From Opisthorchis felineus (taxonomy: Eukaryota; Platyhelminthes; Trematoda; Opisthorchiida; Opisthorchiidae): DNA of 64,000 nt. The stretch is from NCBI GenBank assembly GCA_004794785.1, contig SJOL01006478.1, forward strand, positions 439,222-503,221, written 5' to 3'. The number at the start of each line of letters is the position of its first letter. Positions within the stretch are counted from its first letter, which is position 1. Of the stretch, positions 35,046 through 49,234 are shown in pieces. The notes below the pieces were generated by a model that was not told the origin of the DNA, searched no databases, and saw only the letters and a list, made by a program, of their open reading frames with translations. Made by a program: the position numbers and the translations under genes.

Positions 35046-38000
35046 AAAATTTTCATTTTTTGTTCACTAATTCTAGAATATATTCACTTATGATGAAATT
35101 CACAGTCTGATTTGGCAAAACATTTCATTGATTCGGTCCTAGCCGAACCTAACCGTCATCGGAAATAAGGTACGGCTGCGTTGTTTGGACTGGTGACTTT
35201 AATCTTAATTTATTTACCAGATCAAACAAACCGTTTACTGTTCAGGGATTGCAGTCAGTTAGAGTAAATCATTGAAGAAAGACCTCCTCAAAAGTGAAAA
35301 GTCAAATGCAACTTCCGAGCGATCTCCTACATTTGGAAGAATAATCTAATTGTAAACGGTACTATTTGGTCGTCCGGAGCAGTCCAGCCCTGCACATTTC
35401 CTAGCATCGACTCAGTGACCAACAGAAAGCAGCACTCCTATTCAGTCAGGCTTCTTGTTACGGGACATGACTACGAGCGGTAGTGAACTTGGTAGAGACG
35501 CAGCATGGTTCTCCTTTCGTGAGATCGAACTCAGCGTGACACACGTGGCCCGTTTCTTAACAGAGGAAGAATCCCAAGGTTGTGCTAAACCTAGTCCTGC
35601 AATCTTGTGAGCATCAAGCTTGACAGTGCGACTATTTCATAGTGGAACAAAGTACCCTTAAATTTTCCTTGCATTATAAAATTTAGAGAACTACATCCGC
35701 AACACATTTTGGCTCTGTAAGTTTTGGGAATGTTGGAATCTTGCACAACAGGACCGAATTGGATCTGTGTGATAGGATGTGCGACCTTCAATTTGCTGTT
35801 CACCGTCAAAACAGTGTGAACTGTGGGACATTTTTCTCTAAATGAGAATGACAATCCAACAAAGTTCTTAAACAACAGAACCTGCCAGGAGGTCACAAAT
35901 TGTTCAGCTACATATAAGGCTTCATGAAACTGAAGATCGTGTACCGACCAATATTCGTTCCTTTAAACTATAATCTATAGAGGCATTTTTCAATATAATT
36001 AAGGACAGCCAGTGAAAAAATATGCGAATTCTTTTATTCTGCTAGCAGGAATGTGTATTTCCCATGCACGGAAATTTTCCCACTTGATTCGCCTAATCAC
36101 AACACACCTAATCAAGGACTTTTCACCACGTACGATTCCTTGCATTTTGCCTTTTTCCAGATTCTAACAGTCACCTTCAAAGCAACTGTCGTTGTTAGTG
36201 GGAAATCGGTTGACTTGATAAAACACATCTGTCACGGGAAAGCTTGCTCTCATTTGTATAACCCCAAAATCGTGGTTCATACCAAAAGTATTATGGTTTG
36301 GGTTGTGTTACCCCTTTAAAAATCTGCGTCACCAAATAGAATGACATCAATTCATTGGCTTGTTTTATGTCTCTGATATGCAATTTTGTCAGCGAATATA
36401 ACAAAATTGATTATATTGTCCCTTGGGATACAGTTACAGTGACCTCTGTTGCATGCAAACTCAGTACAAGCCATCTCCTATTCGTGGAATAACCAACATC
36501 CATACCTATTCAAATTGCTTTCACACGAAGTATTCACGTATTTGGATAGAGTTCCCGACGAAACATGCGTATGCTGGCGTCAGCTGTGCTGTCACGGAAA
36601 TTCCCAAAGACCAGCTATTTCGAGTCTATTCAACAATCTGTTTTGTGGCATCGGAGTCAAACGACTCTGTGATCTGCATCTCCGGGCTATATCTGTTTTG
36701 GCATGGCGTAACGTCGATAGTAAATAAGTGTTATGCTAGAAGTTCTCTACTGTTGCCATTTGAGGGTTATAAGTAAGGTGATCGATAGTTTCAGATTGGT
36801 CTCGTAATCTATTCCTCACTGTACCGCTCAGTTCAAGTAATAATATTGCTCTTTAATATTAAAAATTGAGAGTAGGTTAGAAAGTCCAAAAAGGAGATAC
36901 AGACCATTACCCAAAGAATAGAAAACGGGAAAGGTAGTTACACAAAAATGTCGCAACATTTATTAACTTGGTTTGGCTGCTGCGTTATCTTGTTACATTA
37001 AAAACGAGAGTATTTTTAATGGTGCGAACTTTCTTGTTGTATTGTGTAAGGGTGCGTGTTTCCCCGGGCCATTAGCCGAAAGTCTTTTCTTAAGCCCACG
37101 TGTCGTAATCAATAATTGCAGAATCCACTTAACCTGTCCTCATGCAAGGTAGGATAGTCGGACAAGTGGTTTAGCTAAAGTCGTCTCATCCCTGACCAAG
37201 CTAGATGGTTCCATACCAAATGAGTATAGAGCACGATTAGTCTCCTGCAGCAGTCTGATGGATGAACAAATTGATAGCTGACGTCGGTTTTAGCTCATAA
37301 TGATTCCCCTGCAAGCGTATTCTACAAACAATACACTAAATATAAACAAATAACTTAAATTTTGGTTACTAATGTATTGGCAAGCTCACTAATTTACAGC
37401 AGTTCATAAACCAAATGCTAAATCATTTTGACAATTTTTAGGAGGCTAAAGGACTGTGTGGATTCCAAAAGATACTGGTGTAACGGTGTATACTTCTGAT
37501 GAAGCATGCAAGCAAACTATTGTTCGTTGTCCAGGATCCGTTCCCGTATCTGACAGTAGGTGAAGGTTACCACGGAAATTATAAAACTGCTTTGCAGTGT
37601 TCAGTTATACTTGTCTGGTCCAGGCAAGTTCAGGAGGACGCTTGGGAATGTTCACTTTTCAAAAACCTTGTACACAAGAAATGTTTACTTTCGAGTTTAA
37701 TAGCTTGTAACCGCTTGGACTGCGTTTGCTAATAAATAACTTCTTAGCGAAGGGCTTTCCTTATTTCGCTTGGTGCCGTCGACAGGATACGAATGAAGGT
37801 CCCGTGGCCACGAACTTTTAAGGATGGGGATGTGCGAACTTTCCTGGACGTTCTCCGAATATTAAAAAATACAACAGAACGCTGCAGAGTAGTTACATAA
37901 TTTCCACAGTAACCATCGGATACGGGGTCGAAGCCTGGACAATGACAGGAGACTACTTGCGTGCTTCATCAGTAGTGTAGGCCGTTACACCGGGAACACA

Positions 38001-40269
38001 CCGCCACTGGTTTGTCCAGTATGCTTGGAAGTGTGTTCCACCGCAATTTCTGATGAAATAATTTAAAATTAATTGTGTGGTACAGCAAACAACCCAAAGA
38101 CGGATCAAGTTCGTCGGTTAAGAATGTAATTGAAATTGGCTGCACTTACGGCAGTAGCTGAACTTTATAAGTATTTGTAACTTTTGTTCCTTTTACTCTA
38201 GGTCTATGTGTGTTTTCATTCGGGACTAAGATGATCGGGCGCACAGGTTATTACAAAATCTCTTGCAAGAAACAAATTGCTCAAATCGATTGAATGAAAA
38301 CGATTGGTGTTGAAAAATATTCGATGGTAGTAGTAATTAGCTTATCCTAGAGCACAGGTCACAGTGCATTCACCCTCCCGGTAATAACTGTGAGTAAGGC
38401 CACAAAAACTGTAGTTTATTGATTCCAAGCAAAACATGATGTACTCACTGTCTTAACTATCTACGCCACCTTCAGTTACATGAGAACATCCTTAGAAATG
38501 TCTACACTGAGTGAGAGATAGAAGAGCCTCCCAATCAAAAAGGGGTGCAGAAACAAATAGACCAGTTGACCAATCTAATGAAAGGGCGATATACCGCCAA
38601 CAAACCGACCGTAGCAAAGGATCAGAACTGTTTAAACAGCATCATTCAAGAGGTTAATCAGGGAAAATGAGGCCACAACGCGACGAGGACATTGAACCGG
38701 CTGGTTAACATACGCAAAAGCAACCAGGTAGCCAACCAATCAAGGTAGATATATTAACCACACTGCAGAAGCCTTACAAAGGCAAACAAAAGTGGAGGAA
38801 CTAAACAATCAAACGTGCACTGGTGATGCTCCCTGTACTGATAAGGGAAGGTTTGCAGTCTAGCTGTCGAGATCGACAAAAAATCAGAAACCTTAATTAA
38901 GTGTCATTGGAATCTCTTCTGACGTTATATCGCTCGTCATAAGACATTAGACTGAAGCAAACCCTAATGGTACTTCCCATCTTTCGAAGCCGTTGTATGT
39001 CGTAGTCGGTCAAAGCAGCTCAATTATATACAACCCTTCTTCTTCACAAGACGCATCAACGTCCGTCTGACCTTTGCAATTGAAAGTAAAGTTGTACCTT
39101 TGAAATCTGAAACATTTCCTCGATTTGCCATCCACCTGAATTGACATGCAAATGAAAGGTGAACTTAAGAAACTCATGGTCATTTGCAGCCAAACATGGC
39201 GAAAATGAAAATAAACAATATTTTTTAATTCCAAATTGGTGTTTTACACCATACAGTGGTCTAAAGCCCACTTTTCATTTGAGATAGATTATTTTATATT
39301 TCCCCGCACTGGCGTCCAATCTACGCTCACTTTGAAGACGTCCCTAGCTGTTTCCCAGCTCCCTCATGCTTCACGTGATAATATCGATTGCACGAATGAT
39401 ACACAACCATGGTTTTCTGGAGTAATATATCGCTTCCTTAAATGCCTAAAAGTCCAAACCAGACAGTAAAGAAGTAAAAGCACCTTGTTTTGACTACGCC
39501 CAAAATTACATTCTGGTCTCAACTAAGCCTTGCTCATATTTTTACAAAATTCTGGTTGCTGCAACGTGCTCAAGGCAGAGTAAATTTTCCCCAAATTTTG
39601 GACTTCCACGCACCAGCCAGCACCAACTGTACCTCGAAGGAGCCAAGTTAAGTTCTTTCATCTGTTTCCACATACCCTACTTTCATAACATTCTTATGTT
39701 TTTTAAGCTCTCAATTACATTCAGACAATAGCTGTGTTTCTGTAACATTAAAATAAACTTGTGACAATTCAGTGTTTGGTTTCCGCAAGTTTTACAATTT
39801 ATGTAGTACAATAGGACCGTCTTTTGCTTACGCTGAACAGGTATACTAATGTACGAAAGACACAGAGAATACAGACACTATAGAGAAGAATCGAAGGGTT
39901 CTATGAACAAGAATAACGCCACCACTGACACTGCTCGCCCATCACCAAACAAATGTTGAATGTAAACTCCCTAATGACATATCACGCCTGGGTCCAGCGG
40001 ATTATAAGCTAAAGACTGTTAAATTTACCAGTCCAAAAGATGCCTTTGTTGTCCACTTGGACCTTAATAGACTGACAAGATACAGAACCTACGGTGATAT
40101 GACTAATCTTAAAAAGCAGCCCAGGCACGCGTACTTCACACGATAAAAGGAACACCGGAGAAACACCCAAGACTTGATGCTTATCAGATGAGTGCTCTAG
40201 TAGCCGGTTTACTACTGGAGCAACTACACACATGCTGTCGTTTGTAAACAGGAAACGCTTGTTTTAACG
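35046..40269. other. No recognisable gene
   Basis: Only short ORFs. A stretch at 38540-38680 reads QIDQLTNLMKGRYTANKPTV in one plus frame and could be a gag-like remnant, but there is no zinc knuckle or enzyme domain to support it. Nothing else stands out. Confidence 0.35.
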
Positions 40270-40450
40270 ATCCTCTTCCCTTCCTCGTGTAATTATTCTG
40301 TTTGGTCCATACTAAAGTATGGAAGCACTGAGCTCGTGTTTTAACACTTATTAGAGCTCGTCAGCATTACGTATCAGTGGCCGCGCCGGGATTTAAATCA
40401 CAGTCAGCTGACATGAAAGTTTAGCGTCTCAACGAAACCTAATCAGCGCA
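40270..40450 (-). repeat. HHR-C SINE, older reverse copy
   Basis: Read on the minus strand: a tRNA-like head with B-box-like GTGATTTAAATCCCGG, then CTGACGA (40364-40358), GCTCTAATAAGTGTT, AAAAC, ACGAGCTCAGTGCTTCC, a perfect hairpin TCCATAC/GTATGGA, and the tail CAGAATAATTACACGAGG. Stem I (GTAATG with CAGTGC) keeps five of six pairs. Like the copy at 34.9 kb, it has AAAA in place of GAAA. The cleavage-site segment is altered. Confidence 0.65.
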
Positions 40451-43110
40451 AGCCGTGCAAACCCTACCTGTCATCACTGAGCTTGCGCATGCGGGTGATA
40501 TCATGGGCTCGCCTAGTTCTGGTTACGTCTGACCTGCTTGCCAGGACTACTTGCGACAACCGTCAAAAGAAGTGCGCCCACCCCTCATCGCATTCAGGCT
40601 TATCGATTGTACACTTTTACAAAAAGTAAAAGTTCATAAAATGAACCAACAAACTGTGAATTCAGCTATCTCAAGGAAGTCGGAATAAAGAAGAACTATT
40701 GTAACCAATATGTTATTAACAAAGGCCACCACTTTACGATTGCTTACCTTTCGTTTATGATCGATCCAAAGCCAATCACTCATGAAGATAAGAATTTTTC
40801 AACGGGGTTCTATAAACAGGGCTGTATAGCTAAAAGTGGAATTAAGGGGATATTCTTTCACAGAATTGAATATGGGCTTCCCCCGATTAAATGTTTTGTT
40901 TGTAGTGTGAGGTTCAAACGACTTTTCTGTCTACATATTTGCTCCTGAGGCCAAAATCAATAACTTCGGCTCAGTTCAAGAGCCTGGTTACCTAGTGAAA
41001 ACATTCAAATCGGCTTATAAAGCCGTCCTCTCATATTACAATAGGCAAACAAAACTCGGCCGGAGAAACTTGAGACCCATAAAAGTTTGTGTTATCGTCG
41101 GAACTTCGGTTAGAAATAATCCACCCGGCTTAAGCTAAATAGAAACAAAAGATTCTGTGGGTTGTTTTCACCTTCAACACCCCATCGAAAGACGCAGCAA
41201 AAAGAAGTGAGTGGAAAACCACGACGCAATTTAACTTACTCATAACGTACCACTTTCTGAAACCTATAGTTCACATCTAACGACGGAAATCTTTTTTGTC
41301 AGAAGCATTTTGGATGAAGGCGCTCATTCTCCGGAGAAGGCATGACATCCAAAGTTCTCCCAGGTGAAGAAAAGATGGTTCTTTATCAACTGACTAAAGC
41401 AGAACAAGTGGTCGGCTGTGCAACAGAGACTACAATCAAAGAATATATCCAGCGCCAAAAGTTGCGGTGGTTAGCCGAAACTAGTACAGTTCTCCCTACC
41501 TTATTTATAGTGACGCAAGCAAAGTGGTGGTCAGCCTTTGATCCGGCAGAGGGACAATGATTGTGCCAGGCTAACAATAATTTCCTCTTCTATTCACTTC
41601 TATCCTTTTCCTCAAAATAAGTCTTTCAAAAATTATGTCATTACGACAGCAAAGCATCACTGTTTGAACACAGATGTGTTGTCGATGACGATGGTGATGA
41701 TGAGGATGATGAAGATGATGAGGATGATGAAGATGATGAGGATGAACACCATTCGGATGTTTGCACCATCCATTTTAACGCAGGTCGAACCTTTTTGGCA
41801 ATAAAGCCTTTACAATATACTATGTCGGAAAACAACAGCTAGAGTCAATGATCGCACCAATATTTAGACACCGCGTTTCATCCTTCAATTAGTTTTCTTA
41901 ACACAAGAAAACTGCATCAAAATCTAACTTCTATTATTTTTTATGCAGTCTGTCGCCTAAGTGGGTTTTTTCAGTCCCAGAATTTTCGAGGCAGATAGAC
42001 GGCTACTTAATTTCCCACCTTCCCTTTGCGTCGTTTTAAGCAAATTCATCTACTACGGACGTGATGTCTAACAGGTGAAAGTGAAACCAATAACCAATGG
42101 TCCTGCCAGTTGAGTGTTAAATGTTTCTACCCATCATATTTCAACGGACTTGAAGTAAACAATTGGCCAATGAACTGGCCGCCATCAAAGCAGCAGAATT
42201 CGGCTTCAATCAAATTATCTGCTTCTTAAAAAGATAGCGGACTTGCGTGAAAGTCGTGTTCCAAGTGAAGCTTAAGGTTGATGAGATCTCTGGTACCAAG
42301 CCAAGGAGAATAAAACCGCTGGTGGCCCATCGAGGAGATTTAGGCAACCTTATAAGTAGTCGATATTAGTAAACATGAGGCGGACTCTAAGTTACGCGTT
42401 CATAGATGAGAGTTTCATTGGGGATTTGGTCAAGTTTCCTGTTGGCATCAACTTAGCTTTAAAAAAAGTTTATTTTGCAAGTTGCGTACAAGTTGATGTT
42501 CAATTTCCTGGAAACCCAGGGTTTGTTGCTACTTGATGAACCCCAAGAAGGACAAGCCGTGTAATGGGCTATCAGGATACTTACAGCAATCGCAAAGTCA
42601 ACATTCTTCACACTTAAAACCAGAAAAGCCTGTTGGACTGGAGAAGAACAGGACATGAATGTGAAAGTAGCAGCTGAGTAAGGAACTGCCGTCAGCAGAC
42701 CGGGAAACTTTGCGGTCCATGTAACAACTCTGATGTTTTTCTTTAATTCCAGGATACTTTTCATAGATGTTTATATTTAACGGAGCAGACTTGGTCAGAG
42801 CTACCAAAACAATGCTTTGTGCATTTTGATCTAGCCAGGACGCCAGAAAGAATACATTTGGATTCGCAAGGTTAATCATAAACTCAGCAACACAACGCAG
42901 TCTACCTCATTCCCACGTCTTGATATTCAAAATTGGAGTGAGAAACTTGAAGTATCACATGAATCATATTTAAAAAGTGCTGTCAAATTTTCTTCCTAGG
43001 GTAAAAACAAGTAACATCTTGTTTGCTCACACAAAAGGTTCAGGCTCACACGCTCTTTTGGAATCTGGTTGACTAGAATAAAAGTAAACGGGAGGACATT
43101 TTCCTGACGA
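40451..43110. other. No supported gene
   Basis: Contains a (GAT)n tract and a 72-codon plus ORF at 41342-41560 with a segment ending IQRQKLRWLAETS, which faintly resembles a LINE C-terminal motif but lacks the rest. No other signal. Confidence 0.35.
41684..41746. repeat. Imperfect (GAT)n/(GAA GAT)n microsatellite
   Basis: About 20 units of GAT with regular GAA and GAG variants. Both frames produce Met/Asp/Glu or Ser runs in spurious ORFs. Confidence 0.9.
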
Positions 43111-43300
43111 AACACTACTCACGAGGTTGCCGAAAACTCTCCTACAGCCCAAGACCAATTCCGTCCTTCTTAGGGCACATTAGGTAGCCGCACTCCCCGG
43201 GTTGCCGTCAACTTTATTTTCTATTTGAAAGTCAGATTGTGTGCAAGTTGCAAAATACACATATCTGCGGAGTAATTTGACTTTTGCAGTGTAGCTGAAG
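43111..43300 (-). repeat. HHR-B repeat, reverse copy with decayed core
   Basis: Minus strand: TTGACGGCAACCCGGGGAG, stem I GGCTAC, CTAATGT (decayed CTGATGA), GCCCTAAGAAGGAC, GGAA (decayed GAAA), TTGGTC, TTGGGC, then the family end CGGCAACCTCGTGAGTAGTG. Stem II keeps three of four pairs. Next to it, at 43255-43300, lies the internal module also present at 27.25 and 29.27 kb. Confidence 0.7.
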
Positions 43301-43974
43301 TGAAATCATGAGGATAGACTGCATTCATAACCTAATCTGGTAGTGAACTCAAAAATCAGTGAAACACAACTGGCAGCCTTCAACAAAGTTCGTTTAGTCT
43401 TCATCAGAAAATATGCTTTTTGATTCAGGCTAAACTGGCTGGAAATTATGGTAAGCTAAAACATCCCTAATACCGAGGAGCTTGGACCATTCTTCTAGGC
43501 AGTATTGCCCAGGGATAATGTACCAGACGTTTTCTGCCACTGGTTTCAGTTTTCAAAACATTTTATCAAAACTGTAATTTAGCTTTAACTTAGTGCCAGA
43601 AAATTGATCCCTAATTGAAAATAGTTGTCTGTGAATTGATGAAAATAACCTAATGTGGCACCGTCATCTACTGAATGAGTAACCCAAGAAAGAAGGCCGG
43701 TCAAATATCCTACTTGGTCATGACTAAACACTGCTACAGATTTGCATTCCCAATGAAGAATTTTAACCATATCCATCCCGCAAAGTATTCTTGGCCCAAA
43801 CACTGTAATCAGCATTGTTTGTAAGCAAGCTTGGCTTAGAAGAAAATAAAAAATGCCCAATAAATCGTGCGAAAATGTATAATATAAACTCTGGTGGTAG
43901 ATGCGTCTTCCTTATTTCGATCTTTGTTAGAACAGTTATCATTACAGATTAATAAAGTTTAACATAGCTTTCGA

Positions 43975-44160
43975 CAAACACAGTCATTTTTACATCGAGT
44001 TGGTTTTCATTGGAAGCTCAACTGAATCTCCCATTTATGGCATTCTCCAACTGAATGTGCTGCCAAAAGGTCGAATCACGTTTCAGTTGGTTCGAGAAGG
44101 GCGAAACCGATCGCGGGCTGTCGAAGTGTCTTCAACAAACTTGTGAGTAGTGTCCTTTTA
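43975..44160 (+). repeat. HHR-B repeat, forward copy
   Basis: Internal module ACACAGTCATTTTTACATCG, then the ribozyme region at 44090-44120: decayed first strand CAGTTGG, an AGAAGGGC stem II strand, GAAA, CCGATC, GCGGGC, followed by the family end CTTGTGAGTAGTG. Its GGGC shows that the ancestral stem II was probably GCCC/GGGC with four pairs. It lies about 0.9 kb from the reverse copy at 43111, in opposite orientation. Confidence 0.65.
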
Positions 44161-46605
44161 GAAACGTTTAACTCGCTTATTCATAGGTCACTTCACACTG
44201 CATGCACCTGCGTGTCAGGTAAACAACATTTACAATATGCTGTTTGCTTACGGTTAAAATGAGATGCGTTGAATAATGAGAGATCAACAAACCATGGCGC
44301 AGGATACAGGACTGTGGTGAACTAATCCAAACCGTCCTCTAAACGGAAACTGAGCCGTCGCATCACGTTTCCCACATCAAGCTTATTACTTTCGCCTAAT
44401 GTGTTTATCAATTCCTCTTTCTCCTACGGGTTTCCACAGCTTTTTGCTGTAGCTAAATGTAGAAATCGAATTTGCATAATGTTTTTCTGAATTTTTATTG
44501 TAACATGGACAGATTAAAGTATTTATGATCTCATATCATGAGATTTTGTCAATAGTTGATGGCTAACGGTCCTACTGAAATGGACAGTAAGACCACTGAA
44601 ACCGGTTGGCGATGACATCTTTTAATTTATGTATTTTCTTTGCTCACGATATCGTAGTGTCTATATAGTAGGTCAAGTTGTGTGTGTGGATAGTACTCAC
44701 AAGAATTATGGTGCTGATTTAAAGTCAAATATTCATGTGGTCAGTGGAAGGAAATCCAGTAGCTTTACCGAATTATGGCTGCCAAACAAATATACATTTT
44801 TGGAGCAAAACAAACAAAAGCCTTATAAAGATTACTAAGATTTCCATTGAAAACCAGCGCTCCAATGAAGAATTTCCAGTTTATTGACTTTTTATTCAAA
44901 AAGAAAAAATGTCTGTGGGAGGATCATATAAATAATAATGTTATTACAGTAATTGTGGTTATCAATACAATCAGTCCCCATGGCAACAGACTATGATTGT
45001 CTTCAGTGTTGAAGACTTTACGATAAACCACCTGTTTCTCACATAATCAAGGCTCTACTCTTCGGCATCAATCTGGTTTCCGACCAACTTGTACAATTTT
45101 TACCGCAAAGTGAACAGAATACCTATGAATTCCGACATTTTTCTTTGTCTATTTTGACAGGAGACTAGACAATGCTCGGTTTGTTCTGTAGTTTGACTTA
45201 AATCTGTTCAATTGTGCGCCCGCCAGATGGCCTTACCATGTCCTAATGTTCCTCCAGATTTCTCATTTTCTTAATCTATGTTGACTTGTTGGTAGCTCTT
45301 GGTAGAGCTTTTGCGTGTCATGACCAGAGATTTTTGACGAAAAACAACTCAAAATAAAGCAAATTTCAGGTCCTGCATTTAGGTGAATATGGATACGTTA
45401 TGGAACGCATAGTTACGGCTGGATGGCTTGGCAAATCATATCAGGCTGATTCCCAGGTATATATTCCGCTCATTTCTGTATGTTGCAGGAAATATTGATT
45501 GACGTTCAGAACCAGAAATGGCGTAAACCATATGAACGATTGTGTCCGATTAGTCAGTTGAGATGAACAGATGATAAAGGACTCTATAGGGCATTCAAAT
45601 AGCTTGGATTAAACTTTGACCATGAAAACCCGCTGACTTGCGGGACAACCGTAAGGATTCACACGCTGGTAGTCACTAGCTGGGAATGAAGGAATTGTTC
45701 ATAGGAAATGTGAACAACATTCCATAGGAGCAACCTTGTCCTTCTCCAAGCATCAGGTGCGGTCAGTTTAAGCGCCATATGTATACAGGTGAAAAAATAC
45801 AATGTATCTTAACAAAGATAAAAATAATTGTGGTCGACAATGCTGAAAAATCGTACTGGACGCCCAAAAGATGTGCAACCAATTTCGTCGTCAAGTACTG
45901 CATTTGATGATATCCTTAAGTTAAATATCTGAGTGGTAACTGCTTGTATTTCGCTCCCAGAAGCAACTTGTCCGTTACTGTACGCTTACTTCGGTTATTT
46001 CGTTTTTTCATCTTTTTGGGTACTCAGGCGTCATATTTCCGGAAATTATTTGGTTTATTAAGGCAAACCAAATTGTCGTTCGTTATTTTGCGATTGAAAT
46101 TGAATTGACCGCATTCATTTTCCGTACGGAAATTTGCTACTTCAATCTGAGATCCTGACGTCAGAGCAGACAATGCTTGCTTAAACATTCCAACATCGAA
46201 AACATTTTTGAAATATTGTTTCATTCATGACGCATTTTGAGGGAAGCACGATTTGGGCAGTTTTAACCAACCGATTCTTGTTAGGTTCGTAGCGTTTCCT
46301 TGTAAACTGGAGGCCTTTTAATATTACATCCCGTTTGCGAGCAATTTAGGGGTAAATTTTCTTTCATCCGCCAACATATTTTTGACTTTTGGCCAATTGA
46401 TTATGGTTAAGACATGACGACCAGCAAAAGCTAAATTAACTGTGCTGACTGGGTCATGAGATCCACATTTGGTTTCATAAAATATTCGAATGGCATTAAA
46501 AAGGAATGAGAAAAATTTGATAACTATTCCACTAGCCAATTCTCCCTAAAAGCGTCAGCAGGTCGAGCTGAGGCCACCCGATCGATAGTTTCACAAACTT
46601 ATCAG
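44161..46605. other. No recognisable gene
   Basis: Only short ORFs. No repeat or RNA signal that I can support. Confidence 0.4.
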
Positions 46606-46609
46606 TATT

Positions 46610-46900
46610 ATTTTTCGGACAGCTCACTGCCTGTTTCGACCTTTGTGGAACTCATCATGATGACGTGATCCGCTTGCTTCCATCAATCTTATGTTTCACT
46701 ATAGCAACAAACTCTACGCAAGTGACTCCACTCGTTTAAAAACTCGGTTAATGTTAACGGAGCTTTGACAGCTGGATCTCTCGTTCATCATGTTCAATTT
46801 GGCGCGCTATTGAGAACTTCATGTTGAAGAAAATTATCAACAAAGGGATCATTTGAGTCTCCTGTTAACGCCAACTTACTTCGCAACTGAGTATATTTTG
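46610..46900 (-). repeat. HHR-B repeat, reverse copy
   Basis: Minus strand: ATGATGA (one change from CTGATGA), GTTCCACAAAGGTC, GAAA, CAGGCA, GTGAGCTGTCC. The flank reads like the upstream module of the 27.1 kb copy, and the module with AGCTGGATCTCTCGTTC lies at about 46770-46790. The cleavage triplet is altered. Confidence 0.55.
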
Positions 46901-48500
46901 CCACTTACCTGTTACTGGCAGATTGATGCAGGTTATCCAACCTTCTTTTGCGGTCGAAACCCTCACTGGAGGCAGGATTCTTTTCCATCCTTTCCAGCAA
47001 ACAGCTTAGACCACAAAATTAGGTCGCTACATTCATTTGCGTTTGAATGCGGTTTTTTCTAGCCACACAAACAACCACTGTATTTTACCCCCTTCTCCTC
47101 CACGGATCTAACCGGTGGATTTCAATAAATCATCCTTACCTCTCGTAATTACTAAAATTGTTTCGCTTGAAAGGTTTTGATTCACGGATAAAAAGTCATC
47201 AAGCTTGTTTAAATATTTGCTAATAATTTTTGGCTCAATTATCATCTCAAAAAACCTCTTTAAAAATGACGAATTATGCCGAACCATTCTAGTGTTCGTA
47301 TTTTTACCCAAGCAAGACTTTCAAAACTGGATATCAAGGCTATCGTTTATAAAAATATCCAGAGAATGACGACGTACAAGATGATGTAAATATTAATCCT
47401 ACCGTTTCGGAGCAGGAAGAACTTCGTAATAATTACACAACGCAATATTTAAAGTTGTTTTGCATGCTGGGTTGGAACCTATTGCATTCAACCCTTTAGA
47501 ATTTTCCGCCCTCTCTGACAAATTTTAGATGCAGTTATTGAATACCAGCCAAGCTGTTTTTTCTGAGGTTGATCTCTTTATATCGGAAAAATTGCACCAA
47601 GAATATAGACGCAATACAACGCGTGAGTGGAAAAATATATTGCGGTTTTATATCTGTAGATAAGATGCAAGTTATTCAAATCTTATGTCGTAGGTTTAAA
47701 GTTCGGACGTACATTCCGCGTCAAAATTACAGGACCACTGCATGGTGTCGGAAAAGATTTTCACGGTGCTTTCTGGCCCTTCAGCTTGTGCTATTCATTA
47801 TACGCTTTGTAATAGTTTTAATGGCATTTTGACTGACAATCAACTTCAAAGCCCTCCAGAAAATTCAGTTTTCGCAGTCGCAAACACTTGCTGTATAGTA
47901 TACTCTTGATGTTCCATTTCAGTAGACATCAGGGTTACTAGTTGACCAGTTGATCAGTCTTGCGAAGCTAGCAATCATAGCTGAACTGTAGCACCTTTTC
48001 GACGCATAGGTACCGTGAAACTGAAGGGGAAAACAGAAGATGACACAATGCCAGGCTGCGCAACCTTAGAAAGGAATCATGGACCACCTCCTCAGGAGGT
48101 TCACACGGTAACAGCTAAACAAAGATTATAGAGTAACTTATAATACCACTGGTTGCAATGGACCTGAACAGTAAGATGCAGGGGGTTGTACCCACCATAT
48201 AAGCAACAGCCAGCATCTACCTTGTCTCGAGACTCTAATGTGTCAATCTAGAATTAAATAACACAGCAAGCATGTTGGTATGCAACCGTCTGCTGATTTT
48301 GTGATGATTCTGAAGCACAGGTGAATAGACACTCCTCAAAACATATTCATTATTCTCAATGAATTAGTGTGGAACAATTAGCAAAGGTTTTCTGGGGGTC
48401 AATTCAAGTAAGTTATCCACCAAAGCGATTGGAGCATGAAGAGTCATGCCAATTTTTGGCTTTTGGCGCCTTTAATTTAGAGCAATGTTGTACGAATCTC
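46901..48500. other. No recognisable gene
   Basis: Short ORFs only; nothing supported. Confidence 0.4.
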
Positions 48501-48504
48501 AGTT

Positions 48505-48615
48505 TCCTGGTACAGGTGGACCAAAGCACACCGAATGCAAGCGAAAAGGCAAGACTCAAACCCGCAACTTCTCGTTTACAGGACAAGGGCTTTATCCATT
48601 CTGCTTTTACCGTCT
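48505..48615 (-). repeat. tRNA-like SINE head, reverse
   Basis: On the minus strand, AGAATGGATAAAGCCCTTG (A-box-like) and GCGGGTTTGAGTCTTGCC (B-box-like) occur at tRNA spacing. It lies inside a 181-codon plus-strand ORF (48369-48914), which is therefore probably incidental. No hammerhead core was found beside it. Confidence 0.45.
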
Positions 48616-48914
48616 GTGTAGTTTGTCATCTGCTAGCTTGGAGTGGGTTTATAGTGAAATTCATTGGTTACATTTGCGCGGGGACGCTACGGATACTTGC
48701 ATTGAGAGATTTCTTAAGGGTGCTTAGTGACTTTTTCAAAGGTCTCAAGCGTGCAAGAAAAAGGTTAAGGTTAAGCCGGTACCAGTATTTTTTTACCACG
48801 GCAAATGCTATTATTTATTTTTGTAAGACCCCAAACTTATGCACTTTAGGGATTTCTGCTTTATCTAACCCAGCTCTCATTGACTGTGGGTATCGTTTCC
48901 AAGGCCTCGTATAA

Positions 48915-48956
48915 CTCCGTGAGAGTTCGGAGAATTATCACCACCTGAAATGGTGG
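48915..48956. other. Two adjacent short hairpins
   Basis: CTCCG...CGGAG (48915-48932) followed by CCACC...GGTGG (48941-48956). They could be the end of a repeat or a structured RNA, and no function is implied. Confidence 0.4.
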
Positions 48957-49234
48957 GTTGTACGGGGAAAAAGCAGCGTTTAACTACAAATTGAATCGAC
49001 AAGACTTTTATGATTTCATTATGTTGGTTGTTTCACACTTTGCATAGTTGTCTGCACCGCTTGTTTAGTGGAGTGGTTAGCTAAGTCTAATTATTCTCCT
49101 GGGACTTGAGTGAGTGTTCTTAATGTTTGGTGACGTTGGCCGAATTGGCCACATTGGTCTTCAGTGGACGACCCTGCCCAATATGTACTGCTGCTTGTCT
49201 TGAAATAAGAGAAACAGTTACACGTGGTATGAAC

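Noticed and set aside
41342..41560. Possible LINE C-terminal motif (IQRQKLRWLAETS)
   Set aside because: Only a few residues match, with none of the following GWGPRD or LETL segments.
48369..48914. 181-codon plus-strand ORF
   Set aside because: It crosses a reversed tRNA-like SINE head and has no family resemblance; probably incidental.
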